In this document: positions 1 to 7,974 of the stretch, one piece after another
Position numbering within the stretch: position 1 is the stretch's first letter
Layout of the letters: each line of letters starts with the position of its first letter
NCBI GenBank assembly: GCA_030674475.1
Contig: JAUSCZ010000004.1
Span: 1-54,523, forward strand
Source of the DNA: Candidatus Omnitrophota bacterium
Lineage (GTDB): Bacteria; Omnitrophota; Gorgyraeia; Gygaellales; UBA12090
Direction of reading: 5' to 3'
Length of the DNA stretch: 54,523 nucleotides
Made by a program: the position numbers and the translations under genes
Notes under the pieces: generated by a model
What the model was told of the DNA's origin: nothing
Databases searched by the model: none
The model's input: only the letters and a program-made list of their open reading frames with translations

Positions 1-521
1 GTGCCGAAGAGCTCTCCGGCTCTCTGGTAGAGCTTATTCCAGTATTCCTTGCCTTGGGGGGTCTGGGGTGAAGTGAATAGGGCGGTGTCTTGTTTGAGCT
101 TAAGGTCAGCTTCTAACATTACCTTGCCTAAGTCGGTTTTAGCTAATTCTTCATCTATTATCTGGTCTTGGGAGTCCGGTCTTAAGTTTACCCAGAACTT
201 ATCATTAGGTAGGCTTAGGCCGATCTTGAAGTAGTCTAAGAGTATAGTGGCCTCTTGTTTAAAAATATCCACCCCTTCTACACCTCGTAGGTGTAGGGAT
301 GGTTCTTGATAGTCTCCCTTGTCTAAGAGTATCTTGAAGTCATTGGTTTGAGGTTGGTAGGAGAAGTATCTTAAGCTGACGGGGCGAAATCGGTCTGAGA
401 CTGTTAGATTAGGGCCCTGGTTGAGATAGCCGGAGAGGTTAAGGGTAGCGGTGTAGGCAAAGACGGTTTGCTGGAGAAGGAAGCTTAAGGTTAGGGTTAG
501 AGAGATAAGTTTTTTAAACAT
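1..521 (-). CDS. Third giant-protein paralogue, N-terminal part only (runs off left edge)
   Basis: Reading the complement from the ATG at 521 gives an open frame to the window edge (about 173 codons), so it is missing from the ORF track. It starts MFKKLISLTLTLSFLLQQTV and continues with the same signal peptide and N-terminal module as the two giant genes to its right (SDRFRP, PNDKFWVNLR, DLGKVMLEADLKLKQDTALF). The DNA is close to identical over long stretches. It differs by a short unrelated stretch near residues 72-90. A strong GGAGG ribosome site lies just upstream, preceded by a small CCCGC-GCGGG hairpin that is also present upstream of the 2630-codon gene. The catalytic cargo lies outside the window; by analogy it would be further central-carbon enzymes, but that is only a prediction. 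Confidence 0.82.
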   Translation of the reverse strand, partial: MFKKLISLTLTLSFLLQQTVFAYTATLNLSGYLNQGPNLTVSDRFRPVSLRYFSYQPQTNDFKILLDKGDYQEPSLHLRGVEGVDIFKQEATILLDYFKIGLSLPNDKFWVNLRPDSQDQIIDEELAKTDLGKVMLEADLKLKQDTALFTSPQTPQGKEYWNKLYQRAGELFG

Positions 522-607
522 TTGGGTTACCTCCTGCTTGCCCCGCTGGAAGCGGGATTTGTTTGGTTAGACAAAAAATCATTACTGTCCAAGTTAGCCA
601 TTACACC

Positions 608-680
608 GTCATTCCCGCAATCTTTTAGCTGGAATCCACGACGACAAAATAGTCTGGATACCCGCTTTCGCGGGTATGAC
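608..680. repeat. Small palindromic REP-like repeat
   Basis: Inverted ends GTCATTCCCGC and GCGGGTATGAC enclose about 50 bp. The same type of unit recurs at 22193-22294 and 52906-52990. A second inverted repeat (ACGACGACAAAA at 638-649 with its complement at 702-713) overlaps it. The 522-873 interval otherwise holds only the upstream region of the left giant gene and the promoter of the toxin-antitoxin pair. Confidence 0.7.
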
Positions 681-825
681 AACTTTGGAATCTCAAAATG
701 GTTTTGTCGTCGTTATTCATTGACTAATTTGGTCACAAGTGAAAAAAAATTATAAGTTAATTAGAGAAAAAATGATTAGATTTTTCTCCCCTAATAACAC
801 ATTTCTTGAAATATAGAAAAGTTTC

Positions 826-854
826 TTGACAGACTAATCTGTATATGGTATTCT
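826..854 (+). promoter_or_regulatory. Promoter and possible operator of the antitoxin-toxin pair
   Basis: TTGACA (826-831), a 17-nt spacer and TATTCT (849-854) make a good sigma70-type promoter 20 nt before the antitoxin start. An inverted repeat ACAGA-CTAA-TCTGT overlaps the -35 and spacer, which fits autorepression by an RHH-type antitoxin (inference). Confidence 0.65.
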
Positions 855-873
855 TTAATTGAGGTGATAATCC

Positions 874-1113
874 ATGCAAAAAAAAGTCGGAACTATTTTA
901 GATGAAAACCTTCTAAAAATGGCTAAACAAAAGGCCCTGGCCCAGCATACCAGTTTAAGCCATCTCTTCACCGAAGCGCTTTCCAGGTATCTCCAGGAAA
1001 AACCCGAATCTTCCCTTTCTTTTTCTACCATAGAGGCCAGTTTTGGGGCCTTAAAAATCTCGAAACCTGACTTAAAATCCGTATTAAAAGAAGACCTTTA
1101 TGAAACTAACTGA
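874..1113 (+). CDS. RHH/AbrB-like antitoxin of a PIN toxin pair
   Basis: The protein has 79 residues and starts MQKKVGTILDENLLKMAKQKA, followed by a helix-rich segment ending in a low-complexity tail. This is the layout of ribbon-helix-helix antitoxins: an N-terminal DNA-binding strand and helices, then a C-terminal toxin-binding tail. A GAGGTGATAATCC ribosome site precedes the ATG. Its end overlaps the start of the PIN-domain gene by 14 nt, so the two are translationally coupled. Family assignment relies mainly on size and context. It would bind and neutralise the downstream PIN ribonuclease and repress its own promoter. Confidence 0.65.
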   Translation: MQKKVGTILDENLLKMAKQKALAQHTSLSHLFTEALSRYLQEKPESSLSFSTIEASFGALKISKPDLKSVLKEDLYETN

Positions 1114-1603
1114 GCTACCGGAAGGTGAAACTGTCTTTATAGACGCGAATATATTCATTTATCACTTCGCCGGCGCTTCTGAAGAATGTAAAGAATTCCT
1201 GAAAAACTGCGCCCAAAAGAGAGTTACTGCTTTTACTGCTACAACTGTGCTGATGGAGGTATGTCATCGTCTGATGGCCATAGAAGCGGTGAAATTAACC
1301 TTGGTGAAACCGCGACAACCCTCTTCTTATCTTCAGAAAAATCCCAACCTGGTGAAAAAATTATCCGTATATTACGCTCAGATTACCAATATCCTTAGTT
1401 GGAACATCCAGATAATTCCTCCGCCAGCGGATATTCTAATCAAAAGTCAGATTTATCGCCAACGTTTCGGGATGCTTACCAATGATTCGCTCATTCCGGT
1501 TTATATGGAAGAGGCCAATACCATCAATCTGGCCAGCGCGGATAAACTTTTTCTGACCCTCCCCACTCTTCGCCTCTACTCACCCTCTGATATACAGATT
1601 TAA
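1100..1603 (+). CDS. PIN-domain ribonuclease toxin (VapC-like)
   Basis: The protein has 167 residues. The N-terminal VFIDANIFIYHF carries the first PIN aspartate, a central Glu lies in TVLMEVCHR, and later acidic residues lie in LTNDSLIP and ASADKLF. This is the acidic Mg-binding set of the PIN nuclease fold. VapC toxins of this family cleave specific RNAs. The gene overlaps its antitoxin by 14 nt. It is somewhat longer than a typical ~130-residue VapC. The pair is one of only two plus-strand loci in the window and sits between two giant paralogues, which suggests insertion of a mobile toxin-antitoxin cassette (inference). Confidence 0.75.
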   Translation: MKLTELPEGETVFIDANIFIYHFAGASEECKEFLKNCAQKRVTAFTATTVLMEVCHRLMAIEAVKLTLVKPRQPSSYLQKNPNLVKKLSVYYAQITNILSWNIQIIPPPADILIKSQIYRQRFGMLTNDSLIPVYMEEANTINLASADKLFLTLPTLRLYSPSDIQI

Positions 1604-1642
1604 GAGAGATAAGATTTATTTTCTCTTTAACAACCTTCAAAA

Positions 1643-1740
1643 CCCCACCCCGCCTCCCCTTGTTAAGGGGAGGATTTATTCCCCACCCGCCTTATTTAAT
1701 CCCCTCCTTTACAAGGAGGGGTAGGGGAGGTAAGGGGAAG
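1643..1740. repeat. CT/AG-rich palindromic repeat pair
   Basis: Two imperfect palindromes, CCTCCCCTTGTTAAGGGGAGG (1653-1673) and CCCCTCCTTTACAAGGAGGG (from 1701), lie between the converging toxin gene and giant gene. A related block occurs at 26090-26160. On the minus strand they could end transcription of the enolase-PPDK gene, but there is no clear T-run. Confidence 0.55.
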
Positions 1741-1798
1741 ATTTTATATCCCCGGCAACAGGTAAATGTCTTATGTTTTTCTCGCACCCGTCATATTT

Positions 1799-4700
1799 TT
1801 AATTCAAGCTGTATGCACTCTGCCCACTCGCCGCTAATCTGCCCTCTTTTAAAACATACCCCCGGGTATCGGCAATGACCAAGACCTCTTTGTAGCCATT
1901 TGGGGTTTCCTTGGCCTCTAACTGTTGCTGTTCAAAGACATCTAAGAGGCAGAGTTTGAGACCGTCTATCTCCCTGCCGGTCCTTTGCCGGGCAAAGCAG
2001 ACGGCTAAGTATTCTTTTAATCTCTCATCGGAAGGGGCTATTCCGGAGCTGGCCATCTTCTGGATAGCGGCTAATTCCGTATCCAGGTCAAAAGACTCTA
2101 TCTCGGCCTTGCTTAAGGCCGGGAGGCTGAAGTCCAAGCTTGAGGAAGCAAAACTTCCCTGGGGCTGGATGAGCATATTCATCTGCCGGAAGTCAATACC
2201 GCCGGGAGCCTTAGCTTGTATCAAGTCCGGACTTACCTGGGCTTCATTAACCATCGCGCTGGAGGCTTTTCCTTCAGCTTCGGCAATAGCGTTTATTATT
2301 TTATCGTCAAAATGTCTCAACATTTTAGCGGCTTCTGGACGCTTCAAGATATAGTTTTTTATATCCTGTGCCGTTGCTCCATTTCCAAATTGAATTATAA
2401 CTTTAGTAAAAATATCCCCATTCCGTCTTTCCCACCTTGCGTCCATTTGTATTTCCCTGCCCAGTTCAGGCTTATTTTCTAAAGAAAGAAGGTAATTACC
2501 AGCTTGTATTTTCTCTAAAGCCTTCGTGAGCTTATGTATAGTCAAAGGGGCGGGTTCCTTAAGTTGAGCCTGGGCCGCGGCCAGCCAGGCGCCTAAAATG
2601 CGGTATGGCGACATACTTACATAATCCAACCCTGCTTTGTGAAAAAACTCAATGGAATCCGGGTTTCCTCCGTGCTCACCGCAAACCCCAGTTTTTAAAT
2701 CCGGTTTTACCCTTCTTCCGTCATTTACCGCCATCGTAACCAACTTCCCTACCCCTTTTTGATCCAGTTTTTCAAAAGGGTCCGCGGGGTAAATCCCCAA
2801 TTCCCTGTATAAGGCGATAATCTTCGCGGTATCATCCCGGCTAAGACCTAACGTCATCTGGGTCAAATCATTAGTGCCGAAGGAGAAAAATTCGGCTTCC
2901 TCCGCAATCTCACCGGCAGTAAGGGCCGCCCGCGGCACTTCAATCATTGTGCCTATTTTATAAGTAAAGCTAACTCCTTTTTCCTTTATTACTTCTTTAA
3001 TGGTCTCATCTACTATTGTCTTTTGATGAACAAACTCTGCCTTGGTGCCGATCAAGGGAATCATTATTTCCACATTAACTTTCTTCCCTCCCTGAATCAC
3101 GGTAACTGCCGCCTCGGCAATGGCCCGCGCCTGCATTTTAGTAATCTCCGGCATGAGTATTCCCAAACGCGCTCCCCTGGTTCCTAACATAGGATTCTGT
3201 TCATGGAGCTCATCAATCCGTTTTAAAACCTTCATTTTTTCATTAAGCTCCTCTATCAGTTTGCTATTGGTGCCGCCGGCATCGCTTAACTGCTTGCTTA
3301 ACTGAAGCATTTCTTCTTGCAATTTATCCTTTTTAGCTAAGAATTCATGCAATGGTGGATCTAAGGTGCGGATGGTTACCGGAAGTCCATCCATTGTCTC
3401 AAAGAGCGCGGTAAAATCCTTTATCTGCATTGGAAGGAGTTTATTTAAAGCACCCTGTATCTTTTCCTTGTCACCCAGATTAAGAATCATATCCCGCATT
3501 TCCGGTAAACGGTCTGGGGCAAAAAACATATGCTCGGTCCTGGTTAAACCAATTCCCTCTGCCCCTAATTCTTTAGCAAGCTCGGCATCCTCGGGAGTAT
3601 CCCCATTGGCCCGCACCCTTAAATTGCTGACCTCCTTAGCCCAGGATATATACTCTTTTACTTCCGGGCTAATAGTGGTGGGCTGGACAATTTCTTTCTC
3701 TCCCTCAATAAGCCTACCTCCTTTATCCACAGAAACACTCACGGTAACCCAATCCCCCTTGCGCAATGTCGCGATAACCTCTCCTTTTTCATTCCTAACA
3801 TAGGCAACTGAGTTCTTTTCATCAACGGTAATCTGTTCCGCTCCCACCATAACAACCTTGCCCATACCCCGGCCAACTACCGCGGCGTGAGAGGTCATTC
3901 CTCCTTTGGCGGTTACTATTGCCCGGGCTTTACGCATTCCCTCAACATCATCCGGGCTGGTTTCCTGCCTCAAAAGAACGGTTTTCTTAAAATCACTTAC
4001 CTCTTTGGCATTAAAAACAATCTGCCCGGCTCCTGCCCCAGGCCCGGCAGGAAGGCCTACAGCTAAGATATCTTTCGAACTAAGTTTGGCTTCTTCCTCA
4101 GGCGATAAATAAGGAAATAAAACTTCATCAAGATCTTCCGGCTTAATCCGCCATAAGGCTTCTTTCTTAGTGATTATTCCTTCTTTTACCAAGTCTACGG
4201 CTATTTTAACCGCGGCCGTAGCCGTGCGTTTTCCCGCCCTGGCCTGCAAAAGATACAAAATCCCGTCTTCAATAGTAAATTCATAATCCAGCATATCTTT
4301 ATAATACTTTTCTAACTGCGTGGTAATATCAATAAGCTGTTCATAAATCCCCGCCAACTCGGGATGGTCCTTTAATTTCGCTAACTTTTCCGGGGTGCGG
4401 ATACCGGCTACCACATCCTCACCCTGGGCATTGATCAGAAATTCACCGAAAGATATGTTCTCTCCCGTGCTGGGATTGCGGGTAAAACCAACTCCGGTGC
4501 CGGATTTATCATTAATATTGCCGAAAACCATAGCCTGCACCGTTACCGCTGTCCCTAAATCATGGGGAATGTTTTCGGCGTTTCGGTAAGCAATGGCGCG
4601 CTCGTTATTCCAGGACTCAAATACCCCACCAATCGCCAGAGCAAGCTGTTCCCGGACATCCTGAGGCATTTCCCGGCCTGATTTCTTTATAACCTCTTTA

Positions 4701-7700
4701 TATTCAGCTACCAATTCTTTCAGGGCCTCAACCGTTAAATCTTTGTCTTCCGCAACCTTATACTGTGCTTTCTTTTTATCGAGGACTTCCCCGAATTCTT
4801 TTTTATTAATGCCAAATACGGTAGAGCCAAACATCTGGATAAACCGGCGGTAACTATCCCAGGCAAATCTGGGATTATTGGTCCTCTTGGCTAAAATTTC
4901 AACGGTCTTATCATTTGACCCCACATTGAGAACAGTATCCATCATTCCCGGCATTGAAAATTTAGCTCCGGAACGAACCGAAACAAATAAAGGCATCTCC
5001 TCCTCATCTCCAAATTTTCTTTTCAGACTTTCCTCTATCTTTTTTAGATTCTCATCCACTAAAGCCTGTAATTGCGGCGGCCATTGTTTATTGTTTTTAT
5101 AATAATATTTACAGGCCTCGGTGGTAATGGTAAAACCCGGCGGAACCCGAACTCCGCCGTAGGTCATACGCGTCATACTGTGCACACTCTCGCCTTTTCC
5201 GCCTAAAACCTCTTTACGCCCAGGCAAGCTCAACCCAAAAAGATCCTCGGCTTCGGTTTTATTGTTTCCAAAGAAATACACAAGTTTTTCTACCGCGCTG
5301 CTGGTGGTTTCTTCTTGCGTTATCGCGCTGGCGGCGGCCGCGGTTTTTTCATTCTCTACCATTCTTTCATACTTAACCCTGCGCACCAGAGCCCTATCTG
5401 CATATTCACCGCCGGGGCCAAAATCATAGGCCGGCTGGGGATCTCCGGTTTTTAAGCCAAAGGCCTTTACCGCGTAGGCTAAATCAGCGATAGTGGTATC
5501 TAAGGTTTCCCCGGAACGATGTGAAACAATACACACAAAACCCGCTTTTTTGGCCCTTTTAATTACCTCTAAAGTTCCGCTCATTGAGCCGTTTTGATTA
5601 ACTTTTATCAAAATAGCCTTGGCCGCTTTTTTCTCTATGCCTTTTTCTAAGCGCTCTAATTGGGTAACAAAGTTATCATCGCCAATGGTCACTACGCCAA
5701 ATTCTTCCATTGCCTTGGTAAGTTTTGTCCAACCGTCCCAATCGTTTTCAGCTAAGCCGTCTTCAATGGAAATTATTTTCCCCGGGTATTTACGGGCTAA
5801 ATTCACATAGTAATTTATCATTTTATCGGAAGAAAGCATCTTACCTTGAAACTTATACTTCCCTGATTCTTTATTGTAAAAAGATGTCGCGGCAGTATCC
5901 AGGGCTAACTTAACATCAACTCCTGGCTTATAGCCCGCTCTTTCAATTGCTTTAAACACATATTCTATTGCTTCGTCGCTGCTACCGAGCCCTTTAACCG
6001 AAAAGCCGGCTTCGTCAGCGCGGGTAATTTTATCTAGGGCGAATTTCTCTAATAATATCTGTTTTAAATTAAAATCAATCTTATCCCCCATCTCTAAGGC
6101 TTCTTTCTGGCTTTTTGCTCCAACCGGAACAATCATAATTTCCTGAATAGCAATACGGTGAACGTTAAGTTCTTCTTCTTCGTCTTCTTTAGCCAGTTTT
6201 TTCTTTAAAGCATGAAAACCGCCGTTATAAATATTCATATACGGAAAGACAATATTAGGATTATCAAACACCGCCTCCGGCTCAAATTCTCGTATATATT
6301 GCCATAACTCCATATTGTGCAGTTTTGCCGCCAATACCCACAACGCCCTTGATACCGGCACAACCGCGTCGGCGCCCAGCAAAGCATAATTTTTTCCGGC
6401 CTTTTTGATTATCTCTTCTTCTATGGCCAGCAAATCCGCGTGCTTTCTTAAATCCCGGCCTTGCTTTATTTCTTCTAAAATCAAAGGGGTAATTATATCC
6501 TTTATATTTTTAATAGCGGCCTTTGCGCCGACAGTCCTGGCTTCATCTTCACCCTTTGAAGCCCCCGCGGGAACATCGCCCCGGGCCTTCACACCGTTAA
6601 TTTCCAAGGTTACTGCTACGGTCTCTTTGCCGCGGGAATCAAAAGCTATTTCGGGTTCAACCGTTATCGCCGAAGCCGCTATTTTTTGTTTTATTAATTC
6701 GTTGTTGTTCAAAAGAACTTTATCTCCGGGCATTATCGGCGAGCTGTTAATTTTTAATCCATTGTTTATCTGCTTCGGCATAAATTTTGCTATCCCCCCG
6801 CTCATATACCTGCGGATTACCTGTCCGGTAGGGGTGTAGATTGGTTCGGAGAGGTTGTATTCGCCTTCTTGGAATGATTTCTGGTAGGCATTGAAGTAGG
6901 TAATCTTGTCCCAGGCTTGTTTGGAGGTAAGGTTAGTTAAGTTGTGGGAGTTAATCAGCTTGATATAAGAGTCAGTCAGCGAACTATGCGCGCTAAAGGT
7001 CTCTTTAAACCAGCTGGCTAAGATCAGGGAGAAATAAACCTGCCTAAGATTAGCGTAGTCTTTGGAAGAGTTGACCTTTTGGGTGAGCTTGGGAAGAATC
7101 AGCTCTCGGATTAACTGGGTAGAGTATTGGTTGAGCTCTTTCATCCTGGGGTCTTTAAATTCATAGAGTTTTGAATTTTGGAATTTGGAATTTGTTTCGG
7201 ATTTCGGATTTCGGATTTCGGATTTTTCCAGATAGTCCTCTTCTAACATTACTTTGAGGTTAGCCTTGTAGATATAGGCTCCCTGGCTGGGGGTGGCCGA
7301 GCTGTCTGCGGATTCCCTGAGGATGATCTCACCCGGGACTATCCAGGGCCGGGTTAAGGTGGGGATAGTGATGTTTTCAGTGCCGAAGAGCTCTCCGGCT
7401 CTTTGGTAGAGCTTATTCCAGTATTCCTTGCCTTGGGGGGTTTGGGGTGAAGTGAATAGAGCGGTATCTTGTTTAAGCTTAAGGTCAGCTTCTAACATCA
7501 CCTTGCCTAAGTCGGTTTTAGCTAATTCCTCATCTATTATCTGGTCTTGGGAGTCTGGCCTTAAGTTAACCCAGAACTTATCGTTAGGTAAGCTTAGGCC
7601 GATCTTAAAGTAGTCTAAGAGGACACTGGCTGAACTTTTTAAATTGGTATCTGTTATATCTTTGCTATCTCCCTTGTCTAAGAGGATCTTGAAGTCATTG

Positions 7701-7876
7701 GTTAGGGACTGATAGGAGAAGTATCTTAAGCTGACCGGGCGGAAGCGGTCTGAGACTATGAGAGCAGGGCCCTGGTTGAGATAATTAGAAAGGTTGAGGC
7801 TGGCGGTGTAGGCAAAGACGGTTTGCTGGAGTCCGAAGCTTAGGGATAGGGCTAAAGAGATGATTCGTTTAAACAT
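1799..7876 (-). CDS. Giant exported polyprotein: N-module + enolase + pyruvate phosphate dikinase + C-module
   Basis: The 2025-residue protein begins with a Sec-type signal peptide (MFKR, hydrophobic stretch, then TVFA-YTA) and a ~400-residue N-terminal module of unknown function. A complete enolase follows at ~403-845. It has DSRG, E579, D660, SIEDGL with E705, GDD with D733, K758 in LIKVN, SHRSGET with H786, and K809. A complete pyruvate phosphate dikinase follows at ~862-1777. It has GGKG, RSGAKFSMPGMMD, the phospho-histidine motif GGMTSHAA with H1330, GTRGARLG, and CGEHGG with C1732. Residues ~1778-1870 are an unrecognised extension, and ~1877-2025 are the C-terminal module shared with the next giant gene. 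AGGAGG lies 8 nt before the ATG. The gene starts 98 nt after the end of the 2630-codon gene, so co-transcription is likely. The two enzymes are consecutive steps between 2-phosphoglycerate and pyruvate. The fusion and the signal peptide are both highly unusual for these families. Confidence 0.9.
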   Translation of the reverse strand: MFKRIISLALSLSFGLQQTVFAYTASLNLSNYLNQGPALIVSDRFRPVSLRYFSYQSLTNDFKILLDKGDSKDITDTNLKSSASVLLDYFKIGLSLPNDKFWVNLRPDSQDQIIDEELAKTDLGKVMLEADLKLKQDTALFTSPQTPQGKEYWNKLYQRAGELFGTENITIPTLTRPWIVPGEIILRESADSSATPSQGAYIYKANLKVMLEEDYLEKSEIRNPKSETNSKFQNSKLYEFKDPRMKELNQYSTQLIRELILPKLTQKVNSSKDYANLRQVYFSLILASWFKETFSAHSSLTDSYIKLINSHNLTNLTSKQAWDKITYFNAYQKSFQEGEYNLSEPIYTPTGQVIRRYMSGGIAKFMPKQINNGLKINSSPIMPGDKVLLNNNELIKQKIAASAITVEPEIAFDSRGKETVAVTLEINGVKARGDVPAGASKGEDEARTVGAKAAIKNIKDIITPLILEEIKQGRDLRKHADLLAIEEEIIKKAGKNYALLGADAVVPVSRALWVLAAKLHNMELWQYIREFEPEAVFDNPNIVFPYMNIYNGGFHALKKKLAKEDEEEELNVHRIAIQEIMIVPVGAKSQKEALEMGDKIDFNLKQILLEKFALDKITRADEAGFSVKGLGSSDEAIEYVFKAIERAGYKPGVDVKLALDTAATSFYNKESGKYKFQGKMLSSDKMINYYVNLARKYPGKIISIEDGLAENDWDGWTKLTKAMEEFGVVTIGDDNFVTQLERLEKGIEKKAAKAILIKVNQNGSMSGTLEVIKRAKKAGFVCIVSHRSGETLDTTIADLAYAVKAFGLKTGDPQPAYDFGPGGEYADRALVRRVKYERMVENEKTAAAASAITQEETTSSAVEKLVYFFGNNKTEAEDLFGLSLPGRKEVLGGKGESVHSMTRMTYGGVRVPPGFTITTEACKYYYKNNKQWPPQLQALVDENLKKIEESLKRKFGDEEEMPLFVSVRSGAKFSMPGMMDTVLNVGSNDKTVEILAKRTNNPRFAWDSYRRFIQMFGSTVFGINKKEFGEVLDKKKAQYKVAEDKDLTVEALKELVAEYKEVIKKSGREMPQDVREQLALAIGGVFESWNNERAIAYRNAENIPHDLGTAVTVQAMVFGNINDKSGTGVGFTRNPSTGENISFGEFLINAQGEDVVAGIRTPEKLAKLKDHPELAGIYEQLIDITTQLEKYYKDMLDYEFTIEDGILYLLQARAGKRTATAAVKIAVDLVKEGIITKKEALWRIKPEDLDEVLFPYLSPEEEAKLSSKDILAVGLPAGPGAGAGQIVFNAKEVSDFKKTVLLRQETSPDDVEGMRKARAIVTAKGGMTSHAAVVGRGMGKVVMVGAEQITVDEKNSVAYVRNEKGEVIATLRKGDWVTVSVSVDKGGRLIEGEKEIVQPTTISPEVKEYISWAKEVSNLRVRANGDTPEDAELAKELGAEGIGLTRTEHMFFAPDRLPEMRDMILNLGDKEKIQGALNKLLPMQIKDFTALFETMDGLPVTIRTLDPPLHEFLAKKDKLQEEMLQLSKQLSDAGGTNSKLIEELNEKMKVLKRIDELHEQNPMLGTRGARLGILMPEITKMQARAIAEAAVTVIQGGKKVNVEIMIPLIGTKAEFVHQKTIVDETIKEVIKEKGVSFTYKIGTMIEVPRAALTAGEIAEEAEFFSFGTNDLTQMTLGLSRDDTAKIIALYRELGIYPADPFEKLDQKGVGKLVTMAVNDGRRVKPDLKTGVCGEHGGNPDSIEFFHKAGLDYVSMSPYRILGAWLAAAQAQLKEPAPLTIHKLTKALEKIQAGNYLLSLENKPELGREIQMDARWERRNGDIFTKVIIQFGNGATAQDIKNYILKRPEAAKMLRHFDDKIINAIAEAEGKASSAMVNEAQVSPDLIQAKAPGGIDFRQMNMLIQPQGSFASSSLDFSLPALSKAEIESFDLDTELAAIQKMASSGIAPSDERLKEYLAVCFARQRTGREIDGLKLCLLDVFEQQQLEAKETPNGYKEVLVIADTRGYVLKEGRLAASGQSAYSLN
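1802..2248 (-). other. Shared C-terminal module (copy in enolase-PPDK protein)
   Basis: Residues ~1877-2025, beginning GGIDFRQMNMLIQPQGSFAS and ending SLN. The module is almost identical to residues ~2485-2630 of the neighbouring giant protein (8415-7978). It contains FARQRTGREID and EVLVIADTRGYVLKEGR. I do not recognise the fold. Its conservation after unrelated cargo suggests a common sorting, assembly or processing role (inference). Confidence 0.8.
2546..5293 (-). other. Pyruvate phosphate dikinase domain
   Basis: Residues ~862-1777, about 915 residues, close to the usual length of bacterial PPDK. All three parts can be seen. The N-terminal ATP-grasp nucleotide-binding part has GGKGESV and RSGAKFSMPG, the swivelling domain has H1330, and the C-terminal TIM-barrel PEP/pyruvate domain has C1732 in GVCGEHGG. 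PPDK interconverts PEP and pyruvate with ATP/AMP/PPi/Pi. Confidence 0.93.
5342..6670 (-). other. Enolase domain
   Basis: Residues ~403-845, full length for enolase (~430). Conserved metal and substrate residues are all present by motif: D660, E705 and D733 for Mg, E579 and K758 as acid/base pair, H786 and K809 for substrate. It is flanked on both sides by the Ala-Ser linker motif ASAI. Confidence 0.93.
6700..7876 (-). other. Shared N-terminal module with signal peptide (enolase-PPDK protein)
   Basis: Residues 1-~392. A signal peptide is followed by a module rich in Tyr, Leu and Lys with TPQGKEYWNKLYQRAGELFG and RPWIVPGEIILRES. It is nearly identical to the first ~385 residues of the 2630-residue protein and to the fragment at the left edge. 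The only strongly variable spot is residues ~217-240. The fold is not recognised. Confidence 0.8.
7195..7222. repeat. Heptanucleotide tandem repeat (TTTCGGA)4 inside giant gene
   Basis: Four exact TTTCGGA copies, followed by a related TTTTGGAATTTGG stretch, encode the variable insert SEIRNPKSETNSKFQNSK at residues ~219-236. A 28-nt array changes the reading frame if one 7-nt unit is gained or lost. Confidence 0.85.
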
Positions 7877-7974
7877 TTATATTTCCTCCTAATAGTTTGG
7901 TTGATTAGTTGGTTAGGATGAAACTAAGTTATCTCAGCCAACGTTTTTAACTCATCGCTTATAATTTCTTTTAT

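Noticed and set aside
49-234. Plus-strand ORF identical to the one at 7428-7613
   Set aside because: Both are shadows of the duplicated N-module coding sequence on the minus strand. They repeat because the real genes are duplicated.
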